A stretch of DNA of 64,000 bases from Paracoccus sp. MA (GCF_020990385.1 NZ_CP087598.1:1656001-1720000), one strand, 5' to 3'. Positions 1 through 9,219 are shown, counted from the first letter of the stretch. Numbers and translations: made by a program. The notes: a model not told the origin generated them from the sequence alone.

Positions 1-56
1 CCTTGAAGATACGACATTGCCACATCTTGCGCACCCTAGAATGGCTTGCACAATCG

Positions 57-71
57 GTGCTATAAAAGCAC
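57..71 (+). promoter_or_regulatory. Possible operator/-10 region before the restriction-modification operon
   Basis: A small palindrome with 5-base arms, GTGCT and AGCAC, separated by ATAAA, lies 12 bases before the methyltransferase start. Its centre contains TATAAA, which resembles a -10 box. No good -35 box is visible at the right distance. It could be an operator for autoregulation, which is common in type II restriction-modification operons, but this is inference from position only. Confidence 0.3.
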
Positions 72-83
72 TATGTTCCCCGA

Positions 84-1817
84 ATGTTCGACAAGGAAAC
101 GCCCGTGACCGCAACGCTCGCCCGCCAAACTGCCTTCCCTGGTTTCTGTCCCGTGACCGAAGCTGTGGAGAAGTTGGCGACTGAAGGCGGGATCGAGGAG
201 CGCGGCGCAATCTACACCAAGCGTGAGGTCGTCGACTTCATCCTCGACTTGGCAGGCTATACGGACAATGCGCCACTAACCGACTATCACCTGCTTGAGC
301 CATCCTTTGGCAACGGTGATTTCCTGCTGCCAATCCTCGACCGACTCCTCGCGGCGGCCGCGCGCGACGGCAAGCTCACCTATGACGACCTTGCACCCGC
401 CATCCGCGCCGTCGAGCTGCATCGCTTTACCTTCGAAGGTACGCGCGCACTGGTTGCGCAGCGCCTTCGGGAGAGCGGCATCGCGCGGGACGAGGCGGCA
501 CGTCTGTGCGATGTCTGGCTGCATCAGGGAGACTTCCTGCTGGCAGGCTTCGACGCGCAGTTTACTCACGTCGTCGGCAACCCGCCTTACGTCCGTCAGG
601 AGGCCATTCCCGGTGCGCTGATGAGCGAGTACCGTCAGCGCTATAAGACCATCTACGACCGCGCCGACATCTATGTCCCCTTTATCGAACGGTCACTGGC
701 CTTGCTCGGCAAGGGCGGCAAGCTCGGTTTCATCTGCGCGGATCGCTGGATGAAGAACAAGTACGGCAAGAAGCTGCGCGAACTTGTCAGCAAGAGCTAC
801 AGCATGAAAATCTACGTCGATATGGTCGATACCGACGCCTTCCAAGCAGAGGTCAGCGCCTATCCCGCTATTACCGTGATCGCCAGGGATCATTCACAAG
901 TGACGCGCGTCTTCGCACGTCCGCCCGTTGACGCGGCCTTTCTCAAGACCCTCGCCGCCGATCTGACCGCCGCACGGCTGCCCGCGAAGAGCCGCGTCCG
1001 CGAGATCAGGAATCCAGCATCTAGCGGCGATCCGTGGGTGCTCGACTCATTCGACGAATTGGCGCTGGTGCGGCGGCTGGAAGAGCAGTTTCCTGCCCTT
1101 GAAGACGCAGGGTGCAAGGTCGGCATCGGCGTTGCAACGGGAGCCGACAAAGCCTTTATCGGCGACTTCGAGGCGCTGGACGTCGAGCCTTCCCGAAAGC
1201 TCCCCTTGGCGATGACGCGCGACATCCTCGCAGGTCATGTCGCGTGGCGGGGCAAAGGGATCATCAATCCTTTCGGCGAAGACGGCAAGCTTGTTGATCT
1301 CGAGGATTTTCCCAAGCTGCGCGCCTATCTCGAAGAACGGAAGGAGCAGATCGCAGGGCGCCATGTTGCGGAGAAGAACCCGCGCGGCTGGTATCGCACC
1401 ATCGACCGCATTTACCCCGAACTGACCTACCGCGAGAAGCTGCTGATCCCCGACATCAAGGGGGATGCCTCTATCGTGCACGAGGAAGGCAAGCTTTACC
1501 CGCACCACAATCTGTATTTCATCACGTCCGATGAATGGGACGTTCCTGCGCTCCAGGCCGTCATGCGGTCAGGCATCGCACGGTTGTTTGTCGGGCTTTA
1601 CTGCACACGCATGCGTGGCGGCTATTTGCGCTTTCAGGCGCAGTATCTCCGCAAGATCAGAATACCGAAGTGGTCGGACGTGAGTGTCGACCTGCGCGAC
1701 AAACTCGCACGCTACGCGGAAACGAGCGACCGCCATGCTCTCAACGAAATTGTATCGGAACTCTACAGCCTGAGCCCCGAAGAGCTGAAATTGATAGAAG
1801 GGACAAGTGACGCATGA
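84..1817 (+). CDS. N6-adenine DNA methyltransferase, PaeR7I/XhoI type
   Basis: This 577-residue protein should methylate adenine in the site cut by the endonuclease encoded next to it, protecting host DNA. The AdoMet-binding motif reads [10 protein letters not shown] at residues 71-80 and the catalytic motif NPPY is at 166-169, the order expected of gamma-class N6-adenine enzymes. The C-terminal half lacks a recognised catalytic motif and probably recognises the target. Its stop overlaps the next start as ATGA, so the pair is translationally coupled. No strong ribosome-binding site precedes the ATG. Base composition is clearly less GC-rich than the backbone to the right, consistent with transfer. 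Specificity for CTCGAG is inferred from the partner. Confidence 0.88.
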   Translation: MFDKETPVTATLARQTAFPGFCPVTEAVEKLATEGGIEERGAIYTKREVVDFILDLAGYTDNAPLTDYHLLEPSFGNGDFLLPILDRLLAAAARDGKLTYDDLAPAIRAVELHRFTFEGTRALVAQRLRESGIARDEAARLCDVWLHQGDFLLAGFDAQFTHVVGNPPYVRQEAIPGALMSEYRQRYKTIYDRADIYVPFIERSLALLGKGGKLGFICADRWMKNKYGKKLRELVSKSYSMKIYVDMVDTDAFQAEVSAYPAITVIARDHSQVTRVFARPPVDAAFLKTLAADLTAARLPAKSRVREIRNPASSGDPWVLDSFDELALVRRLEEQFPALEDAGCKVGIGVATGADKAFIGDFEALDVEPSRKLPLAMTRDILAGHVAWRGKGIINPFGEDGKLVDLEDFPKLRAYLEERKEQIAGRHVAEKNPRGWYRTIDRIYPELTYREKLLIPDIKGDASIVHEEGKLYPHHNLYFITSDEWDVPALQAVMRSGIARLFVGLYCTRMRGGYLRFQAQYLRKIRIPKWSDVSVDLRDKLARYAETSDRHALNEIVSELYSLSPEELKLIEGTSDA

Positions 1818-2551
1818 GTCTTGATCTTGCCAACTACGAAGAACAGGCGCGCGAAGCGGTAAAGCTGTTTTGGGGCAACCGCGAAGCCGCGCTGGCGCGG
1901 CAGATCGAGTCAGGAAATCAGGATGCGGGGGCGCGCGGCGCTGTCACGGCAGGCAAGAACATGGACGGCTTCCTCGCCATCGCCCAAACCCTTGTCGAGG
2001 CCAACGGGCTTGCGCTTGCCGATATCTGGGTGCAGAAGCGCGTCTTGACGCTGCCTGGCTTTTTCAGACCGACAAAGCTGTGGGACATGCTGGTCATGTA
2101 TCGGGGCGAGCTTGTCGCCGCCGTTGAATTCAAATCACAGGTCGGCCCGTCTTTCGGGAACAACTTCAATAACCGCTGCGAAGAAGCCATCGGCACCGCA
2201 CACGACCTATGGACAGCCTTCCGGGAGGGCGCGTTCGGGAGCGACGTTCCGCGCCCTTTTCTCGGATGGGTCATGCTGGTCGAGGACTGCCCGAAATCAA
2301 ACGTGCCCGTTGCCGACAAGCAGCCGCACTTCCCCGTCGATCCTGCCTTCAAACATGCGTCATACGCGCAGCGCTACGATATTCTTTGCAAGCGCCTCGT
2401 GCAGGAAGGGCTTTATTCAAGCGCCACCTTTCTCGCGTCGCCCCGCGAGGCGGCCAAGGACGGCGCGTACAGACATCTCAGCGACCTCACGTCACTCAAG
2501 ACCTTCGTGACCGAATTTGCGGGCCATATTGCGGCGGTTGCGGCACGGTAG
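1814..2551 (+). CDS. Type II restriction endonuclease, PaeR7I family
   Basis: The 245-residue protein matches the PaeR7I family in length (about 246 residues) and in its opening [17 protein letters not shown] pattern. PaeR7I and its isoschizomer XhoI cut CTCGAG. A PD-(D/E)xK-like nuclease core is visible as D91 in LWDMLV, then E105 and K107 in VEFKSQ. It overlaps the methyltransferase by four bases (ATGA). Its TAG stop adjoins a GGAGG sequence serving the third gene of the operon. CTCGAG occurs within the operon at 1299-1304 and 4032-4037, so self-protection by the methyltransferase is needed if the specificity is as predicted. Confidence 0.88.
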   Translation: MSLDLANYEEQAREAVKLFWGNREAALARQIESGNQDAGARGAVTAGKNMDGFLAIAQTLVEANGLALADIWVQKRVLTLPGFFRPTKLWDMLVMYRGELVAAVEFKSQVGPSFGNNFNNRCEEAIGTAHDLWTAFREGAFGSDVPRPFLGWVMLVEDCPKSNVPVADKQPHFPVDPAFKHASYAQRYDILCKRLVQEGLYSSATFLASPREAAKDGAYRHLSDLTSLKTFVTEFAGHIAAVAAR

Positions 2552-2561
2552 GAGGACCACA

Positions 2562-4580
2562 ATGCGAATTAAGAAAATTCACGTTCAGAACTACCGCTCG
2601 ATCATCGACAGCGAAGAGTTCGAAATCGATAAGAACAAAACGATTCTGGTCGGCCCCAACGAAGCAGGCAAGACTGCGCTTTTGCAAGCGATTCAGCACC
2701 TAAATCCGCCCAGCGGGGTGAAACCCCTCAGTGCGCTGCGAGACTATCCGCGCTCCCGCTACAGCAAAATAACGACGGGTGAGGTTGATCCAGCAAAGAC
2801 CAAAGTGGTGGAAGCGGAGTTCGAACTTGACGACGACGAGCGCGCACTGCTTCCCGACAACTTGAAGGATGCTACCTACGTCCTTTGGCGGAACCTGGAT
2901 AATTCTACGGGCAACCGCCTCTTGGGAGTGCCAGACACGGCAAAATACTCCGACATTGAGAAGGACTTGCTCCGCCTTGCTGCCCACGTTGACAGCCGGC
3001 ATTCGCCTTCCGAAGGTGCTGCCGAAAGCAAGCCGTCCGACAAGCTCAAGGCCGCGACGGCGGGCTGGTACACTTGGAACATGATTGAAGGGGACAAAGC
3101 CGAGGCACTATCGCAATGGCTTGAAGCGGTGCTGCCTCTCATTGACGAAGACAACGAGAAAGAGGAGGCTCGCTACGACAGCCTCAAAGCCGCAATCGGT
3201 ATTGGCGATGCCCGCAACGCGGCGGTTAAGGCGCTTCGGAAGCGCGTTCCCGTATTCGTCCTGTTCAGCAACTATTTCCGCGTCCGTCCGCTGATCCACC
3301 TCAAGCAACTGGCAGCGAGGATCGCGAACAGCACTTTGGACGAAGAGCGGTTTGACTACGGAAATTTCTGTCTTCTGAACCTGCTCGGGTTCACTGCCGC
3401 CGAGCTCTCCGAAATGGGGACCGCCCCCGATCCCGACGCCAACAATCCTGATGCAATGGAAACCTATCGGGAGAAGCTCGATAAGCGGCAATATCAGCTC
3501 AACGCCGCCGAAGTCAGCCTCACGCGCGAAATCAGATCTGTCTGGAATCCCGATGAAAGTAAGGGCGAAGCCGCGAAGCTGCGGCTGCGCGCGGACGGCC
3601 AATATCTCAAGGTGACGGTTGAAGATGACCTTGGCGTGGAGGTTGAACTCGACCAGCGCTCCGAAGGGTTTCAGTGGCTGGTATCCTTCTTCGTGGTCTT
3701 CTTCTCCGAAGCGGAGGGCGACCATAAGAACGCCGTACTCCTTCTCGACGAGCCAGGGATGAGCCTTCATGCCCTGAAACAGCGCGAATTCCGGAAGACG
3801 ATTTCGCGGCTGGCTGCGGACAACCAGACGATCTATTCGACCCATTCACCGTTCCTTGTCGGCCCAGATGAGCTTGATCTTGTCCGCGTCGTCGAGATGG
3901 CAAACAGGGAAACGGGAACCAAGGTTCACACGTCTGTCACCGCGAACGATCCTGCGGCTCTTCTACCTTTGCAGGAAGCCCTTGGATACGACCTCGCCCA
4001 AAGTCTCTTCACGCAGAAGCAGAATCTCGTCCTCGAGGGACTGACAGATTACTGGTATGTCGATGCCGTTGCCGCACTTCTGCGGGACTCGGGCGACGTG
4101 CATCTTAACGAGAAGATTGCCCTTGTTCCGTCGAACACCGCAGGCAAGGTCGTGTATTTCGCGACGATCCTACACGCACAAGGCCTAAAGGTGCTGGCGC
4201 TCTTAGATTCCGACAGTGCAGGCGACCAGGCCGCGAAGCAGGACACGCTTGTCCACACGCTCGGCAACAAGGGCATATTGCGGACGAAAGACTTCCTCGG
4301 CAGTCCTGTCAAAGCTGCCGAAGTCGAAGATATGCTCCGCGAAACGCTGATCGCCGTCGCCAAGTCGGACTGCGGCTGGGACATCGCCGCAGTTGCGGCG
4401 AAGCAAAAAGACCGCCCGCTCGTCAACATATTCGAAAGCGAGATCAGGGACTTTTCAAAGTACCGCCTTGCCAAGGCTTTCGTTCGCTGGTCACGCGATC
4501 ATTCTGCTAAAGATTTGACGTCAGATGAGCGCAATCAGTGGAAAAAGCTGATCCAAGCGATCAACTCCGCATTGAAGTAG
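2562..4580 (+). CDS. OLD-family ATP-dependent nuclease (AAA ATPase with TOPRIM)
   Basis: A 672-residue protein with an SMC/RecF-like ATPase fused to a TOPRIM nuclease domain, the layout of class 1 OLD (overcoming lysogenization defect) proteins used in phage defence. The Walker A motif GPNEAGKT is at residues 31-38. The OLD-type signature RSEGFQW is at 366-372, and Walker B ends in D396-E397 followed by an STHSPF sensor. In the TOPRIM part the acidic residue E492 (LEGLTD) and the DSDSAG motif at 549-554 are present. The start chosen is the ATG at 2562, directly behind GGAGG; an in-frame upstream start would overlap the endonuclease. It is third in the restriction-modification operon, 10 bases behind it, suggesting a joint defensive role. 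Its DNA target is unknown. Confidence 0.85.
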   Translation: MRIKKIHVQNYRSIIDSEEFEIDKNKTILVGPNEAGKTALLQAIQHLNPPSGVKPLSALRDYPRSRYSKITTGEVDPAKTKVVEAEFELDDDERALLPDNLKDATYVLWRNLDNSTGNRLLGVPDTAKYSDIEKDLLRLAAHVDSRHSPSEGAAESKPSDKLKAATAGWYTWNMIEGDKAEALSQWLEAVLPLIDEDNEKEEARYDSLKAAIGIGDARNAAVKALRKRVPVFVLFSNYFRVRPLIHLKQLAARIANSTLDEERFDYGNFCLLNLLGFTAAELSEMGTAPDPDANNPDAMETYREKLDKRQYQLNAAEVSLTREIRSVWNPDESKGEAAKLRLRADGQYLKVTVEDDLGVEVELDQRSEGFQWLVSFFVVFFSEAEGDHKNAVLLLDEPGMSLHALKQREFRKTISRLAADNQTIYSTHSPFLVGPDELDLVRVVEMANRETGTKVHTSVTANDPAALLPLQEALGYDLAQSLFTQKQNLVLEGLTDYWYVDAVAALLRDSGDVHLNEKIALVPSNTAGKVVYFATILHAQGLKVLALLDSDSAGDQAAKQDTLVHTLGNKGILRTKDFLGSPVKAAEVEDMLRETLIAVAKSDCGWDIAAVAAKQKDRPLVNIFESEIRDFSKYRLAKAFVRWSRDHSAKDLTSDERNQWKKLIQAINSALK

Positions 4581-4903
4581 AGACGGTGTACACCTGTTTG
4601 AAACACTTTTGATGACAGCGCGTTAAAAATTCGAGCGGCCGCTTCAGGTGGTTTCTGTGTCAGCCACGCGTGGCCGCACAAGTCTACTTCTCGCCCACTC
4701 TGCGGACCACTCCGCCCTCAGCAACATCCAAATTTCGACGTCAAAGCCCTGCGAACCTGATACATATTACCGATGGAGATGTTCTGCTATTGTGCGCCGT
4801 TGCTTTTAACTATACCTGCTTAACATTCATTCGACATCAACGAGCGCAACATGCCCCAACCAGGCGTCTGGTACAAAAGTGGCTACACTCGCGACCCGCT
4901 ATG
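4581..4903. other. Gene-free stretch between the defence operon and the insertion sequence
   Basis: This 323-base stretch is relatively AT-rich. Its only open frame (from 4670 on the plus strand) runs across the left end of the IS21 element and has no recognisable domain. I see no tRNA, no clear terminator and no conserved protein. It probably holds the 3' flank of the defence operon interrupted by the insertion. Confidence 0.5.
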
Positions 4904-4930
4904 TGTCAATCGGCACGCAACTTTGACCCC
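4904..4930 (+). repeat. IS21 terminal inverted repeat, left end (istB side)
   Basis: It starts TGTCAATCGG and ends TTTGACCCC. It matches the reverse complement of 7346-7372 at 21 of 27 positions. A second TGACCCC copy follows at about 4948-4954, giving the multiple transposase-binding sites typical of IS21. Confidence 0.8.
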
Positions 4931-4972
4931 CTTTCGGCGCCCAATAATGACCCCGCTTGGTCAGCACGGGTA

Positions 4973-5023
4973 GCTGGCCCGATGCGGTGTAGCCTCCATA
5001 CAGCGCAACCGGATCGGGCCAGC
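4973..5023 (-). terminator. Inverted repeat downstream of istB
   Basis: Perfect 11-base arms, GCTGGCCCGAT at 4973-4983 and ATCGGGCCAGC at 5013-5023, sit just after the istB stop. The 29-base loop is long and no T-run follows, so termination is plausible but unproven. Confidence 0.4.
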
Positions 5024-5033
5024 GGCGTCTCGG

Positions 5034-5762
5034 TCATTCCCGCGTCTTGAAGCGCCAGCTCTCGTTGCCGGTCTCGACGATGTCACAGTGATGGGTCAGT
5101 CGGTCGAGGAGCGCCGTTGTCATCTTCGCGTCTCCGAAGACGGTCGGCCATTCGCCGAAGTCGAGGTTCGTCGTCACGATGATCGAGGTGCGTTCGTAAA
5201 GGCGACTGATGAGGTGGAACAGGAGCTGGCCACCCGTCTGGGCGAACGGCAGATATCCCAACTCGTCGAGGATCAGGAAGTCGAGGCGGCACAGGAGATC
5301 CGCAGTGCGTCCCTGTCGGTCGGCGCGGGCTTCGGCGTCCAGCTTGTTCACCAGGTCCACGACGTTGAAGAAGCGGCCGCGCTTGCCACGGCGGATGCAG
5401 GCCCGGGCGATGCTGACGGCAAGGTGGGATTTGCCGGTCCCGGTGCCGCCGATGAGGACGACGTTACGCTGATGCTCGAGGAACTCTCCGGAGGCCAGAT
5501 CGCGCACCAGCGTTTCGTTTACGGGCGTGTCTTCGAAGCTGAACTCGTCGACTTCCTTGGCCAAGGGCAGCTTGGCGATGGTCATCTGGTATTTGATCGA
5601 GCGAGCTTGTTTCTCGCTGATCTCGGCGTTCAGCAGGTCGCCCACGATTTGCTGCGGTTCGTGCTGTCGCTTCACCGCCGTGGCGATGATCTCATCGTAG
5701 GCGGCCTTCATGCCGTAGAGCTTCAACTGGCCCATCGCGTCCAGCACCTGTGATCTTTCCAT
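5034..5762 (-). CDS. istB: IS21 helper ATPase IstB
   Basis: This 242-residue AAA+ ATPase is related to DnaC and assists IS21 transposition by assembling the transposase on target DNA. The Walker A motif GGTGTGKS lies near residues 104-111 and Walker B reads [11 protein letters not shown] near residue 170. The start at 5762 is preceded by AGGAGA at good spacing. It overlaps the end of istA by 71 bases in another frame, so the two are probably translated together. Length is usual for the family, suggesting an active copy. Confidence 0.93.
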   Translation of the reverse strand: MERSQVLDAMGQLKLYGMKAAYDEIIATAVKRQHEPQQIVGDLLNAEISEKQARSIKYQMTIAKLPLAKEVDEFSFEDTPVNETLVRDLASGEFLEHQRNVVLIGGTGTGKSHLAVSIARACIRRGKRGRFFNVVDLVNKLDAEARADRQGRTADLLCRLDFLILDELGYLPFAQTGGQLLFHLISRLYERTSIIVTTNLDFGEWPTVFGDAKMTTALLDRLTHHCDIVETGNESWRFKTRE

Positions 5763-7260
5763 GGCGGGGTCTCCTGAGGCTGTCGTAGCGTTTGCAGTCG
5801 GCCACGGGCTCGCAGGTCAGGCGCAACGCGTCCGGCGTGGCGATGGTCAACGGAGGTGGTGGCTCGCGATGTCGGGCCAGGATGTTCAGAACGACCGATG
5901 CCGCCGGGGCGCCTTCGGTCAGGGCCTCGACGCAGGCAGCCTCGACGGCTTCCAGTCCATCCGTTGGGATCATGCTCAGGATCTGGACCATCTGACGGTC
6001 ACCGTTCGGCACGCGCCCCAGCTTACGCTGGACGCGTCGTATCGCCGGCGGCAGTTCCCATTCCTTGAAGGGAGCGCCGTTTCGAAGGGCGCCGGGCTTG
6101 CGGGCCAGCACCGGGATGTAGTGCAGCGGGTCATAGATGGCCTTGTCGCGCCCGAAGGCGCGGTCGTGCCGGCCGACGATCTTGCCGTCCTGCCAGACCT
6201 CGACCCGCTCGGCATAGGCGCGGATCTCGACCGGACGGCCGACGGCGCGACCATCGACCGAGTAGCGGTTCTTGTCGAACCTAACGAGGCAGGTCTTGGA
6301 CACCGAGGCCGGCACGGCATGGAATCCGTCGAAAGGGCCGACGTAGGGCACCAGGCTCGCCCGCTCATCCTGGAACACGTCCCAGATTGTCCGATCACGC
6401 AATTCCTGGTGCGGATGGGCCTTGGCCCAGGCAATACAGCGATCCTGAAGCCAGGCGTTGAGTTCCGCGTAGCTCTTGAAGCGCGGCCGCGGCACGAAGA
6501 ACCGCCGCCGGACAACGCCAACCTGGTTCTCTACTTGTCCCTTCTCCCAGCCGGACGCGGGGGTGCAGGCGACGGGATCGACAAGGTAGTGTCCGCACAT
6601 CTGCTGGAACCGGCGATTATACGCGCGGTCGCGGCCGACGAAGATCGTGTCCACCGCCGTCTTCATGTTGTCGTAGATCCCACGCGCACAGGCGCCGCCG
6701 AAGAAGGCAAAGGCCTTGTCATGGGCATCGAACACCATTTCCTGCGTCTCTCGCGGGTAGGCCCGGACGAACAGCATCCGGCTATGACAAAGCCGGACGT
6801 GAGCCACCTTCACCGTGGTGGTCACGCCGTCGATCAGAACGACCTCGTGACTCCAGTCGAACTGGTAGGCTTCACCCGGATCGAAGCTCAGTGGCACATA
6901 GGCGGCGGCTGACGCTTCCTGCTCCGCCTGCGACCACGAAGCCGCATAGCGTCGGACCGCGTCGTAGCCGCCGTCATATCCGAGGGCCCTGAGCTCTTCG
7001 AAAATCCGGATGCGGGTCAGCCGCTCGCGCTTCGGCTTGCGCGCATTCGCCGCCAGCATCTCGTCGAGCTTGCCTTTCCAGGGACCGATCTTCGGCTGCG
7101 GTTGGACGGTTCGCTCGTAAGTCATCTCCGTTGCGCCGGACCGGATCACCTTCCGAACCGTGTTCCGCGATACCCGCAGCTCTCGGCAGATATGCTTGAT
7201 CGACTTCTTGTCCTGGAAATACGCCCGGCGGATCTTCGCAATCGTCTCCACAACCAGCAT
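5692..7260 (-). CDS. istA: IS21-family transposase IstA
   Basis: A 522-residue DDE transposase that cuts and joins the element ends. An N-terminal helix-turn-helix ([20 protein letters not shown]) is followed by an RNase H-like catalytic core. The core has D in [11 protein letters not shown] in GIYDNMKT and E in the GQVENQVG block. The C-terminal region is rich in basic residues. The reading frame is intact. Its last 23 codons overlap istB in another frame, a longer overlap than the few bases common in this family, but the istB ribosome site lies inside it, so this looks native. Confidence 0.93.
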   Translation of the reverse strand: MLVVETIAKIRRAYFQDKKSIKHICRELRVSRNTVRKVIRSGATEMTYERTVQPQPKIGPWKGKLDEMLAANARKPKRERLTRIRIFEELRALGYDGGYDAVRRYAASWSQAEQEASAAAYVPLSFDPGEAYQFDWSHEVVLIDGVTTTVKVAHVRLCHSRMLFVRAYPRETQEMVFDAHDKAFAFFGGACARGIYDNMKTAVDTIFVGRDRAYNRRFQQMCGHYLVDPVACTPASGWEKGQVENQVGVVRRRFFVPRPRFKSYAELNAWLQDRCIAWAKAHPHQELRDRTIWDVFQDERASLVPYVGPFDGFHAVPASVSKTCLVRFDKNRYSVDGRAVGRPVEIRAYAERVEVWQDGKIVGRHDRAFGRDKAIYDPLHYIPVLARKPGALRNGAPFKEWELPPAIRRVQRKLGRVPNGDRQMVQILSMIPTDGLEAVEAACVEALTEGAPAASVVLNILARHREPPPPLTIATPDALRLTCEPVADCKRYDSLRRPRHGKITGAGRDGPVEALRHEGRLR

Positions 7261-7345
7261 CCCACACTGTGCCCCCCGATAGCCTCGGAGGCATCATGAC
7301 CATCAGCGTAAGGGGGTCATTTTTGGAAGCCGATTACCCCGTTAC

Positions 7346-7372
7346 GGGGTCAATTTTGCACGCCGGTTCACA
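7346..7372 (-). repeat. IS21 terminal inverted repeat, right end (istA side)
   Basis: Read leftward it begins TGTGAACCGG and ends ATTGACCCC, pairing with 4904-4930 at 21 of 27 positions. An additional TGACCCC copy is found at about 7311-7317 in the reverse sense. Confidence 0.8.
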
Positions 7373-7455
7373 CCCGGAGAGATGCAGCGTGCCTTCCGAC
7401 AGCTGGGCTCATTGAAGTCAGCCCGGCAATAGATGCGCGCATGACCCCCAATTAA

Positions 7456-7492
7456 CCTTGCAAATCGGGAATTGATCTCCATAATTGCAAGG
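7456..7492 (+). promoter_or_regulatory. Promoter with palindromic operator, probably giving a leaderless transcript
   Basis: CCTTGCAA at 7456-7463 is repeated as TTGCAAGG at 7485-7492, a perfect 8-base inverted repeat with a 21-base gap. TTGCAA (7458-7463) resembles a -35 box and CATAAT (7480-7485) a -10 box, 16 bases apart. Transcription would begin about 7 bases on, at or next to the ATG at 7493. The gene also lacks a ribosome-binding site. The palindrome covers both promoter boxes, so a bound regulator would block transcription. Confidence 0.55.
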
Positions 7493-8665
7493 ATGTTGAT
7501 CGAGCGCCGTATCACCGCAACCGTAAAGTCCCTGCTGGACGACAGCCCCGCCGTTGCCTTGCTGGGGCCGCGCCAGGTGGGCAAGACCACGCTGGCGCAG
7601 GAGCTGGGGGAAGAGCGGCCATCGCTCTATCTCGATCTCGAATCCAGCGCCGACCGGGCCAGACTCTCGGACCCCGAACTCTACCTTTTGGCGCATGAGG
7701 ACAAGCTGGTCATCCTCGACGAGGTCCAGCGCATGCCGGACCTGTTCCAGAACCTGCGCGGCCTGATCGACCGGGGGCGGCGCAAGGGGCTGCGGGCGGG
7801 GCGCTTCCTGCTGCTCGGCTCGGCCTCCATCGACCTGCTGCGGCAGTCGGGCGAGACGCTGGCGGGGCGGATCGCCTATGCCGAACTCGCCCCCCTCGAT
7901 GCGCTGGAGGTTCCTGCCGCCGACCTGGACCGGCTCTGGCTGCGCGGCGGCTTTCCCGACAGCTTCCTCGCCCGCGACGATCAGGCCAGCCTGCGCTGGC
8001 GGCGCGACTTCATCCGCACCTATCTGGAGCGCGACATTCCCGCGCTCGGCCCCCGCATCGCCGCCGAGACGCTGCGTCGCTTCTGGACCATGCTGGCGCA
8101 CCGGCAATCCGGCCTGTCGAACGCCGCCGAGCTGGCCCGCGCGCTCGGGGTCGATGCCAAGACCGTCGCCTCCTATCTCGACCTGCTGGTCGATCTGATG
8201 CTGGTGCGCCGGTTGGAGCCCTGGCACGCGAATATCGGCAAGCGGCTGGTGAAATCCCCCCGCATCTATGTGCGCGACACCGGCATCCTGCACGCCCTGC
8301 TGGGACTGACGACGCTGGACGACGTTCTCGGCCACCCCGTTGCGGGGGCGAGCTGGGAAGGTCTGGTCATCGAGTCAGCCCATGCCCTGATGCCGGAGGG
8401 AACGCAGGCGCAGTTCTACCGCAGCGGCGCGGGGGCCGAGGTCGATCTGGTGCTGACCCTGCCGGGCGGCGCGGTCTGGGCCGTCGAGATCAAGCGCAAT
8501 CTGGCGCCGAAGGTCGAGCGCGGCTTTCACTCGGCCTGCGAAGACCTGCAACCCGCGCGGCGGATCGTGGTCTATCCGGGGGACGAGGCTTTCCCGCTGC
8601 CGAACGGCATTGAGATCATGCCGCTGCATCAGTTCGGGCAGGATCTGCTGGCGCTTCATCCGTAA
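7493..8665 (+). CDS. AAA_14/DUF4143 ATPase
   Basis: This 390-residue protein belongs to a widespread family with an N-terminal AAA_14 P-loop and a C-terminal DUF4143 domain. Its cellular job is not established. Walker A is GPRQVGKT at residues 25-32 and Walker B is LVILDEVQR. The C-terminal block, GAEVDLVL followed by WAVEIKRN, resembles the D...ExK core of PD-(D/E)xK nucleases. A TTG at 7472 would add seven residues, but the ATG at 7493 fits the predicted transcription start better. It converges with the small leftward gene at 8886. The family is often found singly in mobile or plasmid-derived regions, as here. Confidence 0.82.
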   Translation: MLIERRITATVKSLLDDSPAVALLGPRQVGKTTLAQELGEERPSLYLDLESSADRARLSDPELYLLAHEDKLVILDEVQRMPDLFQNLRGLIDRGRRKGLRAGRFLLLGSASIDLLRQSGETLAGRIAYAELAPLDALEVPAADLDRLWLRGGFPDSFLARDDQASLRWRRDFIRTYLERDIPALGPRIAAETLRRFWTMLAHRQSGLSNAAELARALGVDAKTVASYLDLLVDLMLVRRLEPWHANIGKRLVKSPRIYVRDTGILHALLGLTTLDDVLGHPVAGASWEGLVIESAHALMPEGTQAQFYRSGAGAEVDLVLTLPGGAVWAVEIKRNLAPKVERGFHSACEDLQPARRIVVYPGDEAFPLPNGIEIMPLHQFGQDLLALHP

Positions 8666-8673
8666 GCAATACG

Positions 8674-8690
8674 GCCGCCCATCGGGCGGC
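8674..8690 (+). terminator. Short hairpin after the AAA_14 gene
   Basis: GCCGCCC and GGGCGGC pair around a three-base loop nine bases after the stop codon. The following sequence is only weakly T-rich, so termination efficiency is uncertain. Confidence 0.4.
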
Positions 8691-8885
8691 GTCGGGGATC
8701 GATCTTCTTTCTGGGCGGAGGAAGCTGGGTACCGGGGCGCAGCATCTGGTCCGACATTTTGCGGGTGGTGCTTTGCACCGGGCCCCGCAAAATAATAGTC
8801 GGTCACTAATATTTGGCGAAATCGCGAAAAGTAGGCCACTCTGGGCCACGGCCTGCAGCCGTTAGCTGAGCAGGGCTTGCAGCAA

Positions 8886-9179
8886 TCAGATGCCGCCGCA
8901 CAGGTCGTCCATGAAGGCCTTTTCGTCGGCCATGCGCCGGAAGCCGTCGGCCCTGACCCGCGCCTGAAGCGTTGCAATCGGCCCGCCGGAACCCGGCACC
9001 GGTTCGCTCGCGGCCAAGCTGTCGTAAAACCCGCGCTCTTCCGGCCCCATCGCGCCCAGATCGTCGTCCGTCGCCAGTGCGTAGAGCCGGCGGCAGGCGC
9101 TGACGTCAAGCCGCGTTGCCTTGGTTCTGCCGGCCGCAAGCCGCGCCAGGACCGGATAATCGCTGAGCAGATAAGTCAT
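8886..9179 (-). CDS. Small protein of unknown function, last in the parDE-side block
   Basis: I do not recognise this 97-residue protein. It opens MTYLLSDYPVLARL and contains a central acidic stretch (TDDDLGAMGPEERGFYDS). It has no signal peptide or membrane segment. The start at 9179 is chosen because GGAG stands about ten bases before it; an extension to 9209 or further would run into the region read as parE in another frame and lacks a ribosome site. It follows parE by 88 bases in the same direction and may belong to the same plasmid-derived block. Codon use is GC-rich like the neighbouring relaxase. Confidence 0.6.
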   Translation of the reverse strand: MTYLLSDYPVLARLAAGRTKATRLDVSACRRLYALATDDDLGAMGPEERGFYDSLAASEPVPGSGGPIATLQARVRADGFRRMADEKAFMDDLCGGI

Positions 9180-9203
9180 CACCAAGCTCTCCACGCCCAA
9201 GGG

Positions 9204-9219
9204 GCGCATATGCCAATAT
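9204..9219 (+). repeat. 16-base repeat, left copy, flanking parDE
   Basis: The sequence GCGCATATGCCAATAT occurs here and, inverted with one mismatch, at 9880-9895. The two copies bracket the toxin-antitoxin pair. It lies 24 bases before the start of the 97-residue gene. Confidence 0.55.

Larger units (their letters stand above)
4904..7372 (-). mobile_element. IS21-family insertion sequence carrying istA and istB
   Basis: The element is about 2469 bases long, begins TGTCAATCGG and ends with CCGGTTCACA, so both ends follow the TG...CA rule. The outermost 27 bases of each end match at 21 positions as inverted repeats. Each end also carries a second internal copy of a TGACCCC motif, as IS21 ends usually do. 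The istA and istB genes run leftward and look intact. A clear target duplication is not visible, so the exact ends may be off by a few bases. It separates the defence operon from the AAA_14 ATPase gene. Confidence 0.88.

Noticed and set aside
4670..5050. 126-residue open frame next to the IS21 left end
   Set aside because: It runs through the terminal repeat of the insertion sequence and into the end of istB, with no domain or ribosome site.
4894..7376. Possible target duplication ACCCG flanking the IS21 element
   Set aside because: The left copy is five bases away from the terminal TG, so it does not abut the element on both sides.
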